From NCBI GenBank assembly GCA_934438075.1, contig CAKSBF010000007.1:76773-140772 (forward strand): a stretch of DNA of 64,000 nucleotides. Reading direction: 5' to 3'. Made by a program: the position numbers and the translations under genes. The stretch is from an uncultured Clostridia bacterium (GTDB taxonomy: Bacteria > Bacillota > Clostridia > UBA1381 > UBA9506). The notes beneath the pieces were generated by a model. The model made no database searches, had not been told where the DNA came from, and saw only the letters and a list, made by a program, of their open reading frames with translations. This document shows positions 15,895 through 25,120 of this stretch, in pieces (within the stretch, counting starts at the first letter, position 1; every line of letters begins with the position of its first letter).

Positions 15895-17889
15895 ATGGAT
15901 TCTAACAAAAAAATGGAAAAGCTCTATGTCACAGGCGCATATTATGTGCTGATTATTTTAATTTTGGGTATTGTGTCGCTCTATTTCAATTTATTGCTCG
16001 GAATCATCGAAATAGGTGTGGCTGTAATACTCTTTGTCATTGATTTGCTTGTAAAAAGTATCGCCAAAAAACGTGTCACTGCCATGTTTGAACAAATGAC
16101 CTTAAATCTTGGTTCTGCTACACGAAACTCACTCACCGGCTTCTCACTGCCCACAGCAGTCATTCAAAATGACGGAAGAATGAAGTGGTACAACGATGAA
16201 TTTCAAAATATTTTTCCCGGTGTACAGCTGTTTGACGTGAAAATTGATACTTTGATCCCCGGCTTTCCTATTGATGCAGCTCGCAATGACAACAGTGGTC
16301 TTTTGACCGATATCTCCATCGGCGAACGTCATTTCAAAGTTGCCGGAAGCGTAGCTGCGCCTCAGGATGAAAAACAACAGGAAGTTATCGTTTTTTATTT
16401 CGATGAAATTACTGATTATATGCAGATAAAAAATAAATATATTATGGAGAAAAATTTTGAATGTCTGTTGTTCATTGACAATTTTGATGAATTGATGGAG
16501 TCCACTCCCACGACCTCTGTGCCGCAGCTTCAGTCCCTGCTGTATAAATACATCAACGATTGGGGCCGTGATAATGGCGGCGTATTGGTACGCTACGAAA
16601 AGGATAAATATTCTATCAGTTTTGAATATCGCTGTTTGGATGCGATGATAAAAAATAAATTTGAAATTTTAAACCGCATCAGAAGTATAGATGAAGGCAA
16701 TACATTCCCAGCTACCGTCAGCATCGGCATCGGTATGAACGGAAAAAATTTACAGGAAAACGACGAGTTTGCCAAAGCCGCAATTAACATGGCGCTTGGA
16801 CGCGGCGGCGATCAGGTTGTTATTAAGGATGATGAGCAATTTCGCTTTTACGGCGGCTCTTCCAGAGAATATGAAAAAAGCACACGTGTAAAAGCTCGCG
16901 TTGTCAGTTTTGCATTAAACGGATTAATTCAAAACGCAGAAAACGTAGTGGTAATGAGTCATAAAAACGCTGATATTGATTGTCTGGGTGCCAGTTTCGG
17001 AATCTATCGGATGTGCAGAATGTCGCAAAAACCGGTGCATATTTTATTGGAAACCTATGATCAAACCGTACAGAACATGCTGAATCGCTTTGAAAACGCA
17101 GAAGAATATTCTGAGCTTTTTATTAACAATCAACAGGCACATTCCCTTGTAAAGGCAAATACCTTGCTGGTTGTTGTTGACACCCATAAGCCTTCTTTGG
17201 TAGAGAATGCTTCCCTGCTTACAAAAACAAATCAGATTGTTGTTATTGACCATCACAGGCGCGGTACAGAATTTATTGAACACACGGCTCTCATTTATCA
17301 CGAACCATATGCATCGTCCGCTTGTGAAATGATTACCGAGATCTTACAATACACTTCGGATAAAATGTCACTCACCAAGCTTGAGGCTGAATGTCTGTAT
17401 GCCGGCATTTTAGTCGATACAAAACATTTTACATTTAAAACAAGTGTACGCACATTTGAGGCAGCATCTTTTCTGCGCAAGCAAGGTGTCGATACCATTG
17501 CCATTAAAATGCTGTTTCAGCAGGATTTAACTTCCTATATCAAACGTGCAAATATTATTAAAAATGCAGAAATTGTAAATGACCGTATCGCTATCAGCTG
17601 TTGCGAGGATGAGGACAGCAACGCCCATATTTTAATCGCCCAGGCAGCAGATGAGCTTCTGAATATTAAAGGGATTACCGCTTCGTTTGTCTTATGCGGA
17701 AGCCACAAAGGAGTCAGTGTCAGCGGAAGGTCTCTGGGCGGCATTAATGTCCAAGTAATATTGGAAAAACTCGGCGGAGGCGGTCACTTAACCAGTGCCG
17801 GCGCGCAACTGGATGCACTGACAACTGCTGAGGCCAGAGAACGTCTTTTAAAAGCAATTGATGAATATTATTTAGAAACAACAAACTAA
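15895..17889 (+). CDS. gdpP: Cyclic-di-AMP phosphodiesterase GdpP (DHH/DHHA1)
   Basis: A 664-residue membrane-bound enzyme hydrolysing c-di-AMP. Two N-terminal helices (YYVLIILILGIVSLYFNLLL and IGVAVILFVIDLLV) are followed by a PAS-like region, a degenerate GGDEF-like domain, then DHH (MSHKNADIDCLGASFG, VVIDHHRRG, AGILVDTKHFTF) and DHHA1 with GGGGHLTSAGAQL. The metal ligands of the DHH domain are present. The ATG at 15895 has AGAGGA upstream; the frame to 15811 overlaps the previous gene. The order DUF2232-gdpP-rplI-dnaB is the standard Firmicute arrangement. Confidence 0.94.
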   Translation: MDSNKKMEKLYVTGAYYVLIILILGIVSLYFNLLLGIIEIGVAVILFVIDLLVKSIAKKRVTAMFEQMTLNLGSATRNSLTGFSLPTAVIQNDGRMKWYNDEFQNIFPGVQLFDVKIDTLIPGFPIDAARNDNSGLLTDISIGERHFKVAGSVAAPQDEKQQEVIVFYFDEITDYMQIKNKYIMEKNFECLLFIDNFDELMESTPTTSVPQLQSLLYKYINDWGRDNGGVLVRYEKDKYSISFEYRCLDAMIKNKFEILNRIRSIDEGNTFPATVSIGIGMNGKNLQENDEFAKAAINMALGRGGDQVVIKDDEQFRFYGGSSREYEKSTRVKARVVSFALNGLIQNAENVVVMSHKNADIDCLGASFGIYRMCRMSQKPVHILLETYDQTVQNMLNRFENAEEYSELFINNQQAHSLVKANTLLVVVDTHKPSLVENASLLTKTNQIVVIDHHRRGTEFIEHTALIYHEPYASSACEMITEILQYTSDKMSLTKLEAECLYAGILVDTKHFTFKTSVRTFEAASFLRKQGVDTIAIKMLFQQDLTSYIKRANIIKNAEIVNDRIAISCCEDEDSNAHILIAQAADELLNIKGITASFVLCGSHKGVSVSGRSLGGINVQVILEKLGGGGHLTSAGAQLDALTTAEARERLLKAIDEYYLETTN

Positions 17890-17912
17890 ACATAAACTGG
17901 AGGTCAAGACGA

Positions 17913-18359
17913 ATGAAAGTAATTTTAAAGGCAGATGTAAAAGGACATGGTAAAAAAGGCGAGCTTGTAAACGCCTCCGACGGATATGCAAGAAATTATT
18001 TATTGCCGAAAGGCTTGGCCGTAGTGGCAGATAAAACCTCTATTAACGCGCTGGAAGGCCAAAAAAGTGCAGCTGCATTCCACAAAAATCAGGAGAAACA
18101 GCAAGCACAGGAATTAGCAGAAAAGCTAAATGAAATAACGGTTACATTCTCTGCCAAAGCCGGAGAAAACGGGAAGCTTTTCGGTTCCATAACCGCAAAG
18201 GATGTTGCCGAACAGATAAAAATGCAGCATCATTTGATCGTTGATAAGAAAAAGCTGGTACTGCCTGAAGGTATCAAAACACTCGGCGTAATACAAGTAC
18301 CGGTAAAAGTTTATCCTGAAATCTCTGCTACTGTAAAGGTAAGCGTTACGGCACAATAA
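17913..18359 (+). CDS. rplI: 50S ribosomal protein bL9
   Basis: A 148-residue ribosomal protein with the expected two-domain layout: the N-terminal RNA-binding domain MKVILKADVKGHGKKGELVN followed by SDGYARNYLLPKGLA, a long connecting helix (AAAFHKNQEKQQAQELAEKL) and the C-terminal domain beginning AGENGKLFGSITAKD. It lies 23 bases after gdpP, with GGAGG before the ATG. Confidence 0.98.
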   Translation: MKVILKADVKGHGKKGELVNASDGYARNYLLPKGLAVVADKTSINALEGQKSAAAFHKNQEKQQAQELAEKLNEITVTFSAKAGENGKLFGSITAKDVAEQIKMQHHLIVDKKKLVLPEGIKTLGVIQVPVKVYPEISATVKVSVTAQ

Positions 18360-18384
18360 CAGAAATCCCCTTGAAAGGATACGG

Positions 18385-19728
18385 ATGTTCATGGAAAACA
18401 TAATTCCAAAAGTAATGCCGCATAATAAAGAAGCGGAACAATCTGTACTCGGTTCCATGCTCATCGATAAAGAATGTCTTGTTTTAAGTTTTGAGCGCGT
18501 TAAAGCAGACGACTTTTACCTGGAAACAAATCGTATGATTTTTGACGCAATGCAAGAACTCTTTAACCGCGATGAACCGATTGACATCGTTACCCTATCT
18601 GCCGAACTCACCGCACGCAATCAGTTGGAGGCTGTCGGCGGCATTGAATATTTGAGTTATCTGGCAACTACATTGCCCACAACAGCAAATCTGCGGCAAT
18701 ACATTGATATTATGCTGGACAAATCAATTCTACGCCGCTTGATTCATGTTTCCGGAGAGATATTAGACCAAAGTTATTCTCCCGCCGGAAACGCGCAAAC
18801 CGTTGCAGATGAGGCTGGTCGTCTGATATTTAATGTACTGGAAAACCGCGAAAACCGCGGCATGGTACATATCAGAGACGTACTTCTGCAAACGCACGAT
18901 AACCTTGCAGAATTATATCAAAATAAAGGGCAGTTAACCGGTGTTCCCACCGGTCTCACCGATTTGGATAAAGAACTCCATGGACTGCAAAAATCAGATC
19001 TCATTCTGATAGCGGCACGACCTGCTATGGGAAAAACGAGCTTCGCACTCAACCTTGCATCAAACGTAGCTATCCGCGCTCAGCAGCCGGTTGCTGTATT
19101 TAGTTTGGAAATGTCTGCTCCACAGCTTGTTTCACGTTTTATCAGTGCGGAAATGCTGATAGACAGCGAGCATTTGCGAACCGGTGAATTAGATGACGAA
19201 GATTGGGAAAAAATAGCCGCCTCTTTAAATACTCTGGGAGACGCACCAATTTATATCAACGACTCCACAAACGTAACAGTTAGCGATATCCGTGCAAAGT
19301 GCCGTCGCCTGAAGCTTGAAAAGGGACTCGGGCTTGTTGTGATTGACTATCTGCAGTTAATGCAAGGTACACGTTCCGAAAGCCGTCAGCAAGAGGTTTC
19401 CGATATTTCCCGCTCTCTGAAAATACTGGCAAAGGAACTTGATGTTCCAATTATTACGCTTTCACAGCTATCACGTTCTCCCGACCAAAGAACAGAGCAC
19501 AGACCTATGCTCAGCGACTTGCGTGAATCTGGCGCTATTGAACAAGATGCCGATATTGTTCTGTTTTTGTATCGCGATGAAGTTTATAATCCGGATACGG
19601 AACAAAAAAATATTGCAGAATGCATTATTGCAAAGCACAGAAATGGATCTACCGGCACCATTAAAATGTACTGGGCAGGAAAATATACTCGTTTTATGAA
19701 TTTAGACAAACAGCACGAGGCATATTAA
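18385..19728 (+). CDS. dnaB: Replicative DNA helicase
   Basis: A 447-residue hexameric helicase (DnaC of Bacillus naming) that unwinds the replication fork. The N-terminal domain starts PHNKEAEQSVLGSMLIDKE; the RecA-like motor has Walker A ARPAMGKTSFALN, DYLQLMQG (Walker B region) and the C-terminal LSQLSRSPDQR and DADIVLFLYRDE motifs. No intein interrupts it. GAAAGGA precedes the ATG. It is part of the rplI-dnaB-tilS run, with tilS starting 1 base after its stop. Confidence 0.97.
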   Translation: MFMENIIPKVMPHNKEAEQSVLGSMLIDKECLVLSFERVKADDFYLETNRMIFDAMQELFNRDEPIDIVTLSAELTARNQLEAVGGIEYLSYLATTLPTTANLRQYIDIMLDKSILRRLIHVSGEILDQSYSPAGNAQTVADEAGRLIFNVLENRENRGMVHIRDVLLQTHDNLAELYQNKGQLTGVPTGLTDLDKELHGLQKSDLILIAARPAMGKTSFALNLASNVAIRAQQPVAVFSLEMSAPQLVSRFISAEMLIDSEHLRTGELDDEDWEKIAASLNTLGDAPIYINDSTNVTVSDIRAKCRRLKLEKGLGLVVIDYLQLMQGTRSESRQQEVSDISRSLKILAKELDVPIITLSQLSRSPDQRTEHRPMLSDLRESGAIEQDADIVLFLYRDEVYNPDTEQKNIAECIIAKHRNGSTGTIKMYWAGKYTRFMNLDKQHEAY

Positions 19729-19729
19729 T

Positions 19730-21106
19730 ATGTTGAGAGAAATGATAACAAATACCATTGCTGAGCATCAATTGTTTTCCAAAGGCGCACACATTGTCAT
19801 TGCGCTGTCCGGCGGCGCAGATTCTGTTTGCCTGCTGCATATATTGCTCTCTCTTCAAAATGAATATGCATTGAAACTCAGCGCTGTGCATATTAACCAT
19901 CATTTACGCGGAGCAGAATCCGATAGAGATGAGAACTTTGTAAAGGAACTTTGCGAGCAGAACGCAATCCCCTGTTTCTGCGAACATTTCCATGTAAAGG
20001 AATATGCCATTACAAACAAAATTGGCATTGAAGAGGCCGGTAGGAAACTCCGCTATATGTGCCTGGAAGAATACCGTCAAAAACTGAAGGCAAATGTAAT
20101 CGCAACAGCACATCACGGCGATGATAATATTGAAACTTTTTTTATGCACCTGCTGCGAGGAGCAGGCCTCCATGGATTAACCGGTATTCCCTACCGTAAC
20201 GGGCATATTGTTCGCCCCTTGCTTGCTGTAAGCAAAGAACAGATTATAAACTATTTAAAAGCAAATAACCTTGCATTTGTTACAGACAGCACAAACAGCA
20301 CACCGGATGTATTGCGAAACAAAATACGCTTAGAACTGCTTCCTTTGTTAGAACAATATAATCCCGGTTTGCGCCGTACCTTGACGCGAAACATAAAGCT
20401 GTATCAAAGTGCCGATTGCTATTTACACGAAACTGCAATGCAATGCTTCTCTGCTCTGGCGGAAAAAAGAGACAATTATATTGCGTTTCCGCTGTCAAAA
20501 CTACAATCTGAAGCAGCTATTATACGTTACGAACTATATTCTCTTGCTGCACGTGCCCTATTGCCGGCATCTACCGTAAGTAGCGAACGTATCTTTGATA
20601 TTGACCGCTGTATTTCGGCTGAAAACGGATCGGTTGCAATAACTCACAACTTAACGGCACAAATTTTCTATGATAAACTTTATTTTGTTAAAGAAGGTAA
20701 CCATGTAAAGGATTTAGAGTATACGTTGCCGTTAAATCAGGCTGTAACTCTACCGGAGACCGGCATCACATTTTATGCTGCAAAAAAGCAAAAAACAACA
20801 TATAAGCCGAAACAAAATGCGATTTATCTCAGCTATAAAAAAATTAAAAACCATTCAATATGCATTCGTTACCGCAAAAACGGAGATTACTTTTACCCTT
20901 GCGGTTTCCAACACAGAAAACGTTTGCAAGATTTTTTTGTTGACAAAAAAATACCTCGCTTTATGCGGGATAGTATTCCTCTGATCACAGTCGAAGATGA
21001 AATTGCGTGGATCTGCGGTTACCGTGCGGACAAACGCTTTCTGCCTGAACCGGAGGAAAATAACATTCTAGAAATTAAATTTACGGAGGAAAAAAATGAA
21101 CGCTGA
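19730..21106 (+). CDS. tilS: tRNA(Ile)-lysidine synthetase
   Basis: A 458-residue enzyme that places lysidine at C34 of tRNA-Ile(CAU), an essential decoding step. The PP-loop is IALSGGADSVCLLHIL; HINHHLRGAESDRDE and TAHHGDDNIETFFMHLLRGAG are the further N-terminal signatures. A C-terminal TilS domain contains RYRKNGDYFYPCGF and KKIPRFMRDSIPLI. It overlaps the start of hpt by 11 bases; this tilS-hpt-ftsH order is conserved in Firmicutes. Confidence 0.96.
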   Translation: MLREMITNTIAEHQLFSKGAHIVIALSGGADSVCLLHILLSLQNEYALKLSAVHINHHLRGAESDRDENFVKELCEQNAIPCFCEHFHVKEYAITNKIGIEEAGRKLRYMCLEEYRQKLKANVIATAHHGDDNIETFFMHLLRGAGLHGLTGIPYRNGHIVRPLLAVSKEQIINYLKANNLAFVTDSTNSTPDVLRNKIRLELLPLLEQYNPGLRRTLTRNIKLYQSADCYLHETAMQCFSALAEKRDNYIAFPLSKLQSEAAIIRYELYSLAARALLPASTVSSERIFDIDRCISAENGSVAITHNLTAQIFYDKLYFVKEGNHVKDLEYTLPLNQAVTLPETGITFYAAKKQKTTYKPKQNAIYLSYKKIKNHSICIRYRKNGDYFYPCGFQHRKRLQDFFVDKKIPRFMRDSIPLITVEDEIAWICGYRADKRFLPEPEENNILEIKFTEEKNER

Positions 21107-21635
21107 CATCGACCACATTTTACTGACAGAAGAACAAATCCACGACAAAGTGGATGAACTGGCACGGGAACTAAACGAAAAATATCGCGGAAAAGAAGTT
21201 TTATGCATTTGTATTCTAAAAGGAAGCACCATATTTTTCAGTGACCTGACCAGAAAGCTGGACTTTCCCGTTCAATTTGATTTTATGATTGCATCCAGCT
21301 ATGAAAGCGGCACCGTTTCCCAGGGAGTTTTAAATATTAAGAAGGATTTGGAACAGCCGATAGAGGGAAAGCATATCATTATTGTTGAGGATATTCTTGA
21401 CACCGGTAATACCCTCTACCACCTAAAAAAAGAATTGCTCGCCAGAAAACCTGCAAGCTTTGCTATATGCTGTTTGCTGGATAAGCCCTCTCGCAGAGAA
21501 ATTGATATCTCCGCGGATTACATAGGCTTTAACATTCCCAATGAGTTTGTAGTTGGCTATGGGCTTGATTTTGATGAAAATTACCGCCAGCTTCCCTATA
21601 TTGGCGTTTTAAAAAGCGAATGCTATGAAAAATAA
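21096..21635 (+). CDS. hpt: Hypoxanthine phosphoribosyltransferase
   Basis: A 179-residue purine salvage enzyme making IMP (and GMP) from PRPP. LCICILKGSTIFFSDLTRKL, FDFMIASSYESGT and the PRPP loop IIIVEDILDTGNTLYHL are seen, with the base-contacting region DYIGFNIPNEFVVGYGLDFD. GGAGG within the end of tilS serves as its ribosome site, so the two are coupled. In Bacillus TilS and Hpt act jointly on ftsH transcription; whether that applies here is unknown. Confidence 0.96.
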   Translation: MNADIDHILLTEEQIHDKVDELARELNEKYRGKEVLCICILKGSTIFFSDLTRKLDFPVQFDFMIASSYESGTVSQGVLNIKKDLEQPIEGKHIIIVEDILDTGNTLYHLKKELLARKPASFAICCLLDKPSRREIDISADYIGFNIPNEFVVGYGLDFDENYRQLPYIGVLKSECYEK

Positions 21636-21667
21636 GTGAACAGAACGTTAAATTTATAAACTTGGTA

Positions 21668-21696
21668 TTGTATTTTCTCTGAAATTGTGTTAGACT
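21668..21696 (+). promoter_or_regulatory. Possible sigmaA promoter of ftsH
   Basis: TTGTAT, 17-base spacer, TAGACT (21691-21696), about 70 bases before the ftsH start. Confidence 0.45.
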
Positions 21697-21766
21697 AAAA
21701 AACGTTATTAATTTTATACTAATCTAGTTATTTCAGGGAATGTATAGCATATAAGGGGTGAATTTT

Positions 21767-23701
21767 TTGAAGAGAAAATATTTAGGCGGCATCAGTTTTT
21801 ATGTTTTACTTTTTGCAGCCGTCTTGATCATGTTCACATTGTTCAATTATCAGCCTGGGATTGAACAGATTACTTATTCCGAACTTTTAACGCAGATTAA
21901 AAGCGGAAAAGTAACGGAGATGATTCTTGAGGATCGTCTTGCCACCATCACCATAGGCCAGTCCGATCCAAAAAGGCCCGAACAAAATATGCGCGTGGCC
22001 AATATTCCGTCCATCGGCATCCTATACGCCAACGCCGGAGATTCCATCCAGCAGCAACTGGATGCCGGAACTTTAAAGCTGGAAACACCGGCGCCGCAAA
22101 CACTTCCGTGGTGGCTTCAGCTCTTGCCTACACTGCTTACCGTTGGAATATTTGTTGTGTTTTGGTTTATCTTTATGCGACAGGCACAGGGCGGCGGCGG
22201 AAAAATGATGTCTTTCGGCAAAAGTAATGCCCGAATGGCGCAAAACGGCGACACACACATTACATTTAAAGATGTTGCCGGTGCTGACGAAGAAAAAGAA
22301 GAACTTGCCGAAATCGTTGAATTTTTACGTGATTCTTCTCGTTTTGTGGAGTTAGGAGCACGAATTCCCAAGGGAGTATTGCTCGTAGGCCCTCCGGGAA
22401 CCGGTAAAACTTTACTTGCTAAGGCTGTCGCCGGTGAAGCAAAAGTCCCGTTCTTTTCCATCTCGGGTTCTGATTTTGTAGAAATGTTTGTTGGCGTCGG
22501 CGCTTCGCGCGTTCGTGATTTGTTTGAACAAGCAAAGAAAAATGCGCCTAGTATAATCTTCATCGATGAAATAGATGCCGTGGGTCGTCATCGTGGCGCA
22601 GGGCTTGGCGGCGGACATGATGAACGTGAACAAACACTTAACCAGCTGTTGGTTGAAATGGACGGTTTTGGCGCAAACGAAGGCATTATTATCATTGCAG
22701 CAACAAACCGACCCGATATTTTAGACCCCGCTCTGCTTCGTCCGGGACGTTTTGACCGTCAGGTTGTCGTAAATTACCCCGATGCAAAGGGACGGGAAGA
22801 TATCCTTAAAGTTCACTCACGCGCAAAACCTCTGGCTGACGATGTTGACCTCACCGTACTGGCCAAATCAACGGCAGGTTTTAGCGGCGCTGATTTAGAA
22901 AATTTAATGAATGAAGCTGCCCTGCTTGCCGCAAAGCTTGGCAAAAAGAAAATAGAGATGGCAGATCTTGAAGGTTCTATAACTAAAGTAATTGCCGGCC
23001 CGGAAAAACGTTCCAAGGCTATATCGGATAAAGATAAAAAAATTACCGCATATCACGAGGCAGGTCACGCTGTGGTACAAAGAGTTGTTCCAGACAGCGA
23101 CCCTGTACACGAGATTTCTATCATCCCGCGCGGACGCGCTGCCGGCTACACGCTTTCTCTCCCGCAAGAAGATAAAACACATTTGTCCCGCAAAGAAATG
23201 TTGGGAAATATATTAACGCTTCTTGGCGGACGCGCTGCTGAAAAGCTGATTTTGGATGATATCTGCACCGGTGCCTCTAATGATATCCAACGTGCTACCA
23301 AAACCGCACGCGAGATGGTCACCAAATACGGAATGAGCGATTTGCTCGGTCCTATGACCTTTGGCTCTGACAACGATGAAGTTTTTATCGGTATGAGTTA
23401 TGGTCATACTAGGGACTATAGTGAAAAAGTTGCCGCCGAAATTGATTCTGAAGTTCGTAAAATTATTGACGATGCTTATCAGAACTGTCTGAAAATTTTA
23501 AGCGATAATATTATTAAACTTCACAATGTTGCAAATGCGCTGATTGAGCGTGAAAAGCTGGACGGCGACGAATTTGAAGAGATATTCGCAAAAGAAGAAT
23601 TGATAGATTTTAAAAATAAAAAGCCGGAAACTGTTGATGACACGGTCACAGAAAAACCAGAAGAACAGAAAAACAGCGAAACGGCAGCAACAGAAAACTA
23701 A
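21767..23701 (+). CDS. ftsH: ATP-dependent zinc metalloprotease FtsH
   Basis: A 644-residue membrane-anchored AAA+ protease that degrades membrane and regulatory proteins. Helix 1 (ISFYVLLFAAVLIMFTLF) and helix 2 (LLPTLLTVGIFVVFWFIFM) flank the extracytoplasmic domain. The AAA module has GPPGTGKT, IIFIDEIDAVG and the second region of homology ATNRPDILDPALLRPGRFD; the protease zinc site is HEAGH. The C-terminus is acidic/lysine-rich. I prefer the TTG at 21767, 8 bases after AAGGGG, over a GTG at 21758 that overlaps it. A terminator follows. Confidence 0.97.
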   Translation: MKRKYLGGISFYVLLFAAVLIMFTLFNYQPGIEQITYSELLTQIKSGKVTEMILEDRLATITIGQSDPKRPEQNMRVANIPSIGILYANAGDSIQQQLDAGTLKLETPAPQTLPWWLQLLPTLLTVGIFVVFWFIFMRQAQGGGGKMMSFGKSNARMAQNGDTHITFKDVAGADEEKEELAEIVEFLRDSSRFVELGARIPKGVLLVGPPGTGKTLLAKAVAGEAKVPFFSISGSDFVEMFVGVGASRVRDLFEQAKKNAPSIIFIDEIDAVGRHRGAGLGGGHDEREQTLNQLLVEMDGFGANEGIIIIAATNRPDILDPALLRPGRFDRQVVVNYPDAKGREDILKVHSRAKPLADDVDLTVLAKSTAGFSGADLENLMNEAALLAAKLGKKKIEMADLEGSITKVIAGPEKRSKAISDKDKKITAYHEAGHAVVQRVVPDSDPVHEISIIPRGRAAGYTLSLPQEDKTHLSRKEMLGNILTLLGGRAAEKLILDDICTGASNDIQRATKTAREMVTKYGMSDLLGPMTFGSDNDEVFIGMSYGHTRDYSEKVAAEIDSEVRKIIDDAYQNCLKILSDNIIKLHNVANALIEREKLDGDEFEEIFAKEELIDFKNKKPETVDDTVTEKPEEQKNSETAATEN

Positions 23702-23708
23702 AAATCAT

Positions 23709-23746
23709 AAGGGTAGTAACAATATATTATGTTACTACCCTTTTTC
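23709..23746 (+). terminator. Terminator of ftsH
   Basis: A perfect 13-bp inverted repeat (23709-23721 with 23730-23742; AAGGGTAGTAACA arm), 8-base loop, ending in TTTTT. Confidence 0.88.
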
Positions 23747-23804
23747 TGTCCATTTCACTTTTACTAAATTGTGATTTACGCCTGTCTCTTTTTGCCAAAA
23801 AGTT

Positions 23805-23834
23805 TGAAATTTTATAGGGTATGAAACATATAAT
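23805..23834 (+). promoter_or_regulatory. Possible sigmaE-type promoter of cwlJ-gerQ
   Basis: TGAAATT (23805-23811), 15-base spacer, CATATAAT (23827-23834) resembles the mother-cell sigmaE pattern; about 30 bases before cwlJ. SigmaE dependence of cwlJ is known in Bacillus; here it is inferred from a partial match. Confidence 0.3.
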
Positions 23835-23863
23835 ATAACAGTTGGCGAAAGTGAGGTGACGAA

Positions 23864-24298
23864 ATGTCAGATTTAGAATTGCTTGCCCGACTGATAAAAT
23901 GTGAAGCAGGCGGCGAAGGAGATAACGGAATGAGAGCGGTTGCTTCTGTCGTAATGAATCGGGTATATGCTCCGGGTGGTGAATATGCACGTGTCGGTCA
24001 AGGAAATATTCGTAATATTATTTATCAGCCCGGACAGTTTACCTGTGTTTCTGAAACTGTAAACGGAGCGTACAATCCTCAAAACATTTATAACATGTCT
24101 CTGGAAGCCATAAACTGGGAAATCGCCGAATGGGCGATTTTAGGCGGCAGACTATACAATCTCGGTCAGGCCTTGTGGTTTTACAATCCCTATTCTGCCT
24201 CATGCCGTCCAAACTTTCCGAGTGAAGTCGGATACCTAGTTGTAAAAATCGGAAAACACTGTTTTTACAACCCCACTGATGTATATTTTCAAACATAA
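23864..24298 (+). CDS. cwlJ: Spore cortex-lytic hydrolase, CwlJ type
   Basis: A 144-residue cell wall hydrolase (SleB/CwlJ catalytic domain) that degrades spore cortex during germination. LLARLIKCEAGGEGDNGMRA holds the likely catalytic Glu; NRVYAPGG, PGQFTCVSE and LWFYNPYSASC are further domain signatures. It has no signal peptide or peptidoglycan-binding domain, as in CwlJ of Bacillus, which is coat-located and made in the mother cell. The next gene is a GerQ homologue, the known partner needed for CwlJ localisation, which makes the CwlJ rather than SleB assignment strong. Confidence 0.87.
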   Translation: MSDLELLARLIKCEAGGEGDNGMRAVASVVMNRVYAPGGEYARVGQGNIRNIIYQPGQFTCVSETVNGAYNPQNIYNMSLEAINWEIAEWAILGGRLYNLGQALWFYNPYSASCRPNFPSEVGYLVVKIGKHCFYNPTDVYFQT

Positions 24299-24324
24299 TT
24301 TATCAGGAAAGGAATTGATACATA

Positions 24325-24849
24325 ATGGCAAATGAAATGAATGAAAGCATGGGCAAACAGGAAGATTTTATTCCGGACGATACTGCCGAAGAATTAGAAA
24401 ACCCTCAAAACAATCAAGAAGTTGCAAATGGTTCCATGGCCGCTACCCTTCGCAAAAATGTTGGTTTTTACGTAGTCGTTGAATTTCTTGTTGGAACCAA
24501 CCGCCTGGAAGTGAAAGAAGGAATTCTTTACTCTGTGGGCATTAATTTTCTCACACTGTATGATCCGCAGCATGATCGCTATATCGTTTGTGACCTTTAT
24601 GCCGTAAAATTCGTAACATTTTATAACTCCACTACCGTACCGCCGGACAGACTGGATACACAAAATAACATTCCGCAAAATAATCGTCAGCAAAATACTA
24701 CCGTAACTAGCGAGACAGCTAGTGCCGCGACTCCTGTTTTTGCTGACAGCCATAATGCAGAGAGCATAACCGCAGACAGCACCAATTACCCTCCTTCAGC
24801 AATGCCCTTTCCCCCTATGCGCGGAAATTTCCGCCGAAGCAGATGGTAA
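24325..24849 (+). CDS. gerQ: Spore coat protein GerQ-like
   Basis: A 174-residue protein with a conserved core of about 65 residues, LRKNVGFYVVVEFLVGTNR through YIVCDLYAVKFVTFYN, that I match to GerQ (YwdL), a coat protein cross-linked by transglutaminase and required for CwlJ function in Bacillus. The N-terminal 45 residues are acidic and the C-terminal 60 are Asn/Gln/Thr/Ala-rich and probably disordered. It follows cwlJ after 26 bases with AGGAAAGGA before the ATG. The identification rests on the core pattern plus context. Confidence 0.78.
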   Translation: MANEMNESMGKQEDFIPDDTAEELENPQNNQEVANGSMAATLRKNVGFYVVVEFLVGTNRLEVKEGILYSVGINFLTLYDPQHDRYIVCDLYAVKFVTFYNSTTVPPDRLDTQNNIPQNNRQQNTTVTSETASAATPVFADSHNAESITADSTNYPPSAMPFPPMRGNFRRSRW

Positions 24850-24883
24850 GATACTAAAAAAATATTTTATATAAAAATATAGA

Positions 24884-24931
24884 AAAAAATCGAAGCACAA
24901 GTCCTGCCGGGAAATTGTACTTCGATTTTTT
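24884..24931. terminator. Terminator after gerQ
   Basis: AAAAAATCGAAGCACAA (24884-24900) and its complement (24915-24931) pair with one mismatch around a 14-base loop, T-run at the 3' end and A-run at the 5' end. It follows cwlJ-gerQ. Confidence 0.8.
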
Positions 24932-25052
24932 CTTGTGCCAAAATACCTGGTTATGAATTACAAAAATATATAGATAAGCAAAGAATTGACACAAATTTAT
25001 TTTGCAAAAATATGCAACTTCGACAAAAAAGCGAATAACTGACATTTTTTTC

Positions 25053-25081
25053 TTGCAATTTCGACAGATTTCTTATATAAT
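25053..25081 (+). promoter_or_regulatory. SigmaA promoter of the purine permease operon
   Basis: TTGCAA (25053-25058), 17-base spacer, TATAAT (25076-25081), 40 bases before the permease ATG. No purine riboswitch core was found in the leader. Confidence 0.7.
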
Positions 25082-25120
25082 TATATGGTAGGCTAAAGGA
25101 TAAAGAAAAGGAGAGGTTTT

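Noticed and set aside
21758..21766. GTG start for ftsH three codons upstream
   Set aside because: The GTG overlaps the AAGGGG ribosome site; TTG at 21767 has proper spacing.
24932..25120. Purine riboswitch before the purine permease gene
   Set aside because: The leader lacks the conserved purine aptamer core; only a promoter and short leader are visible.
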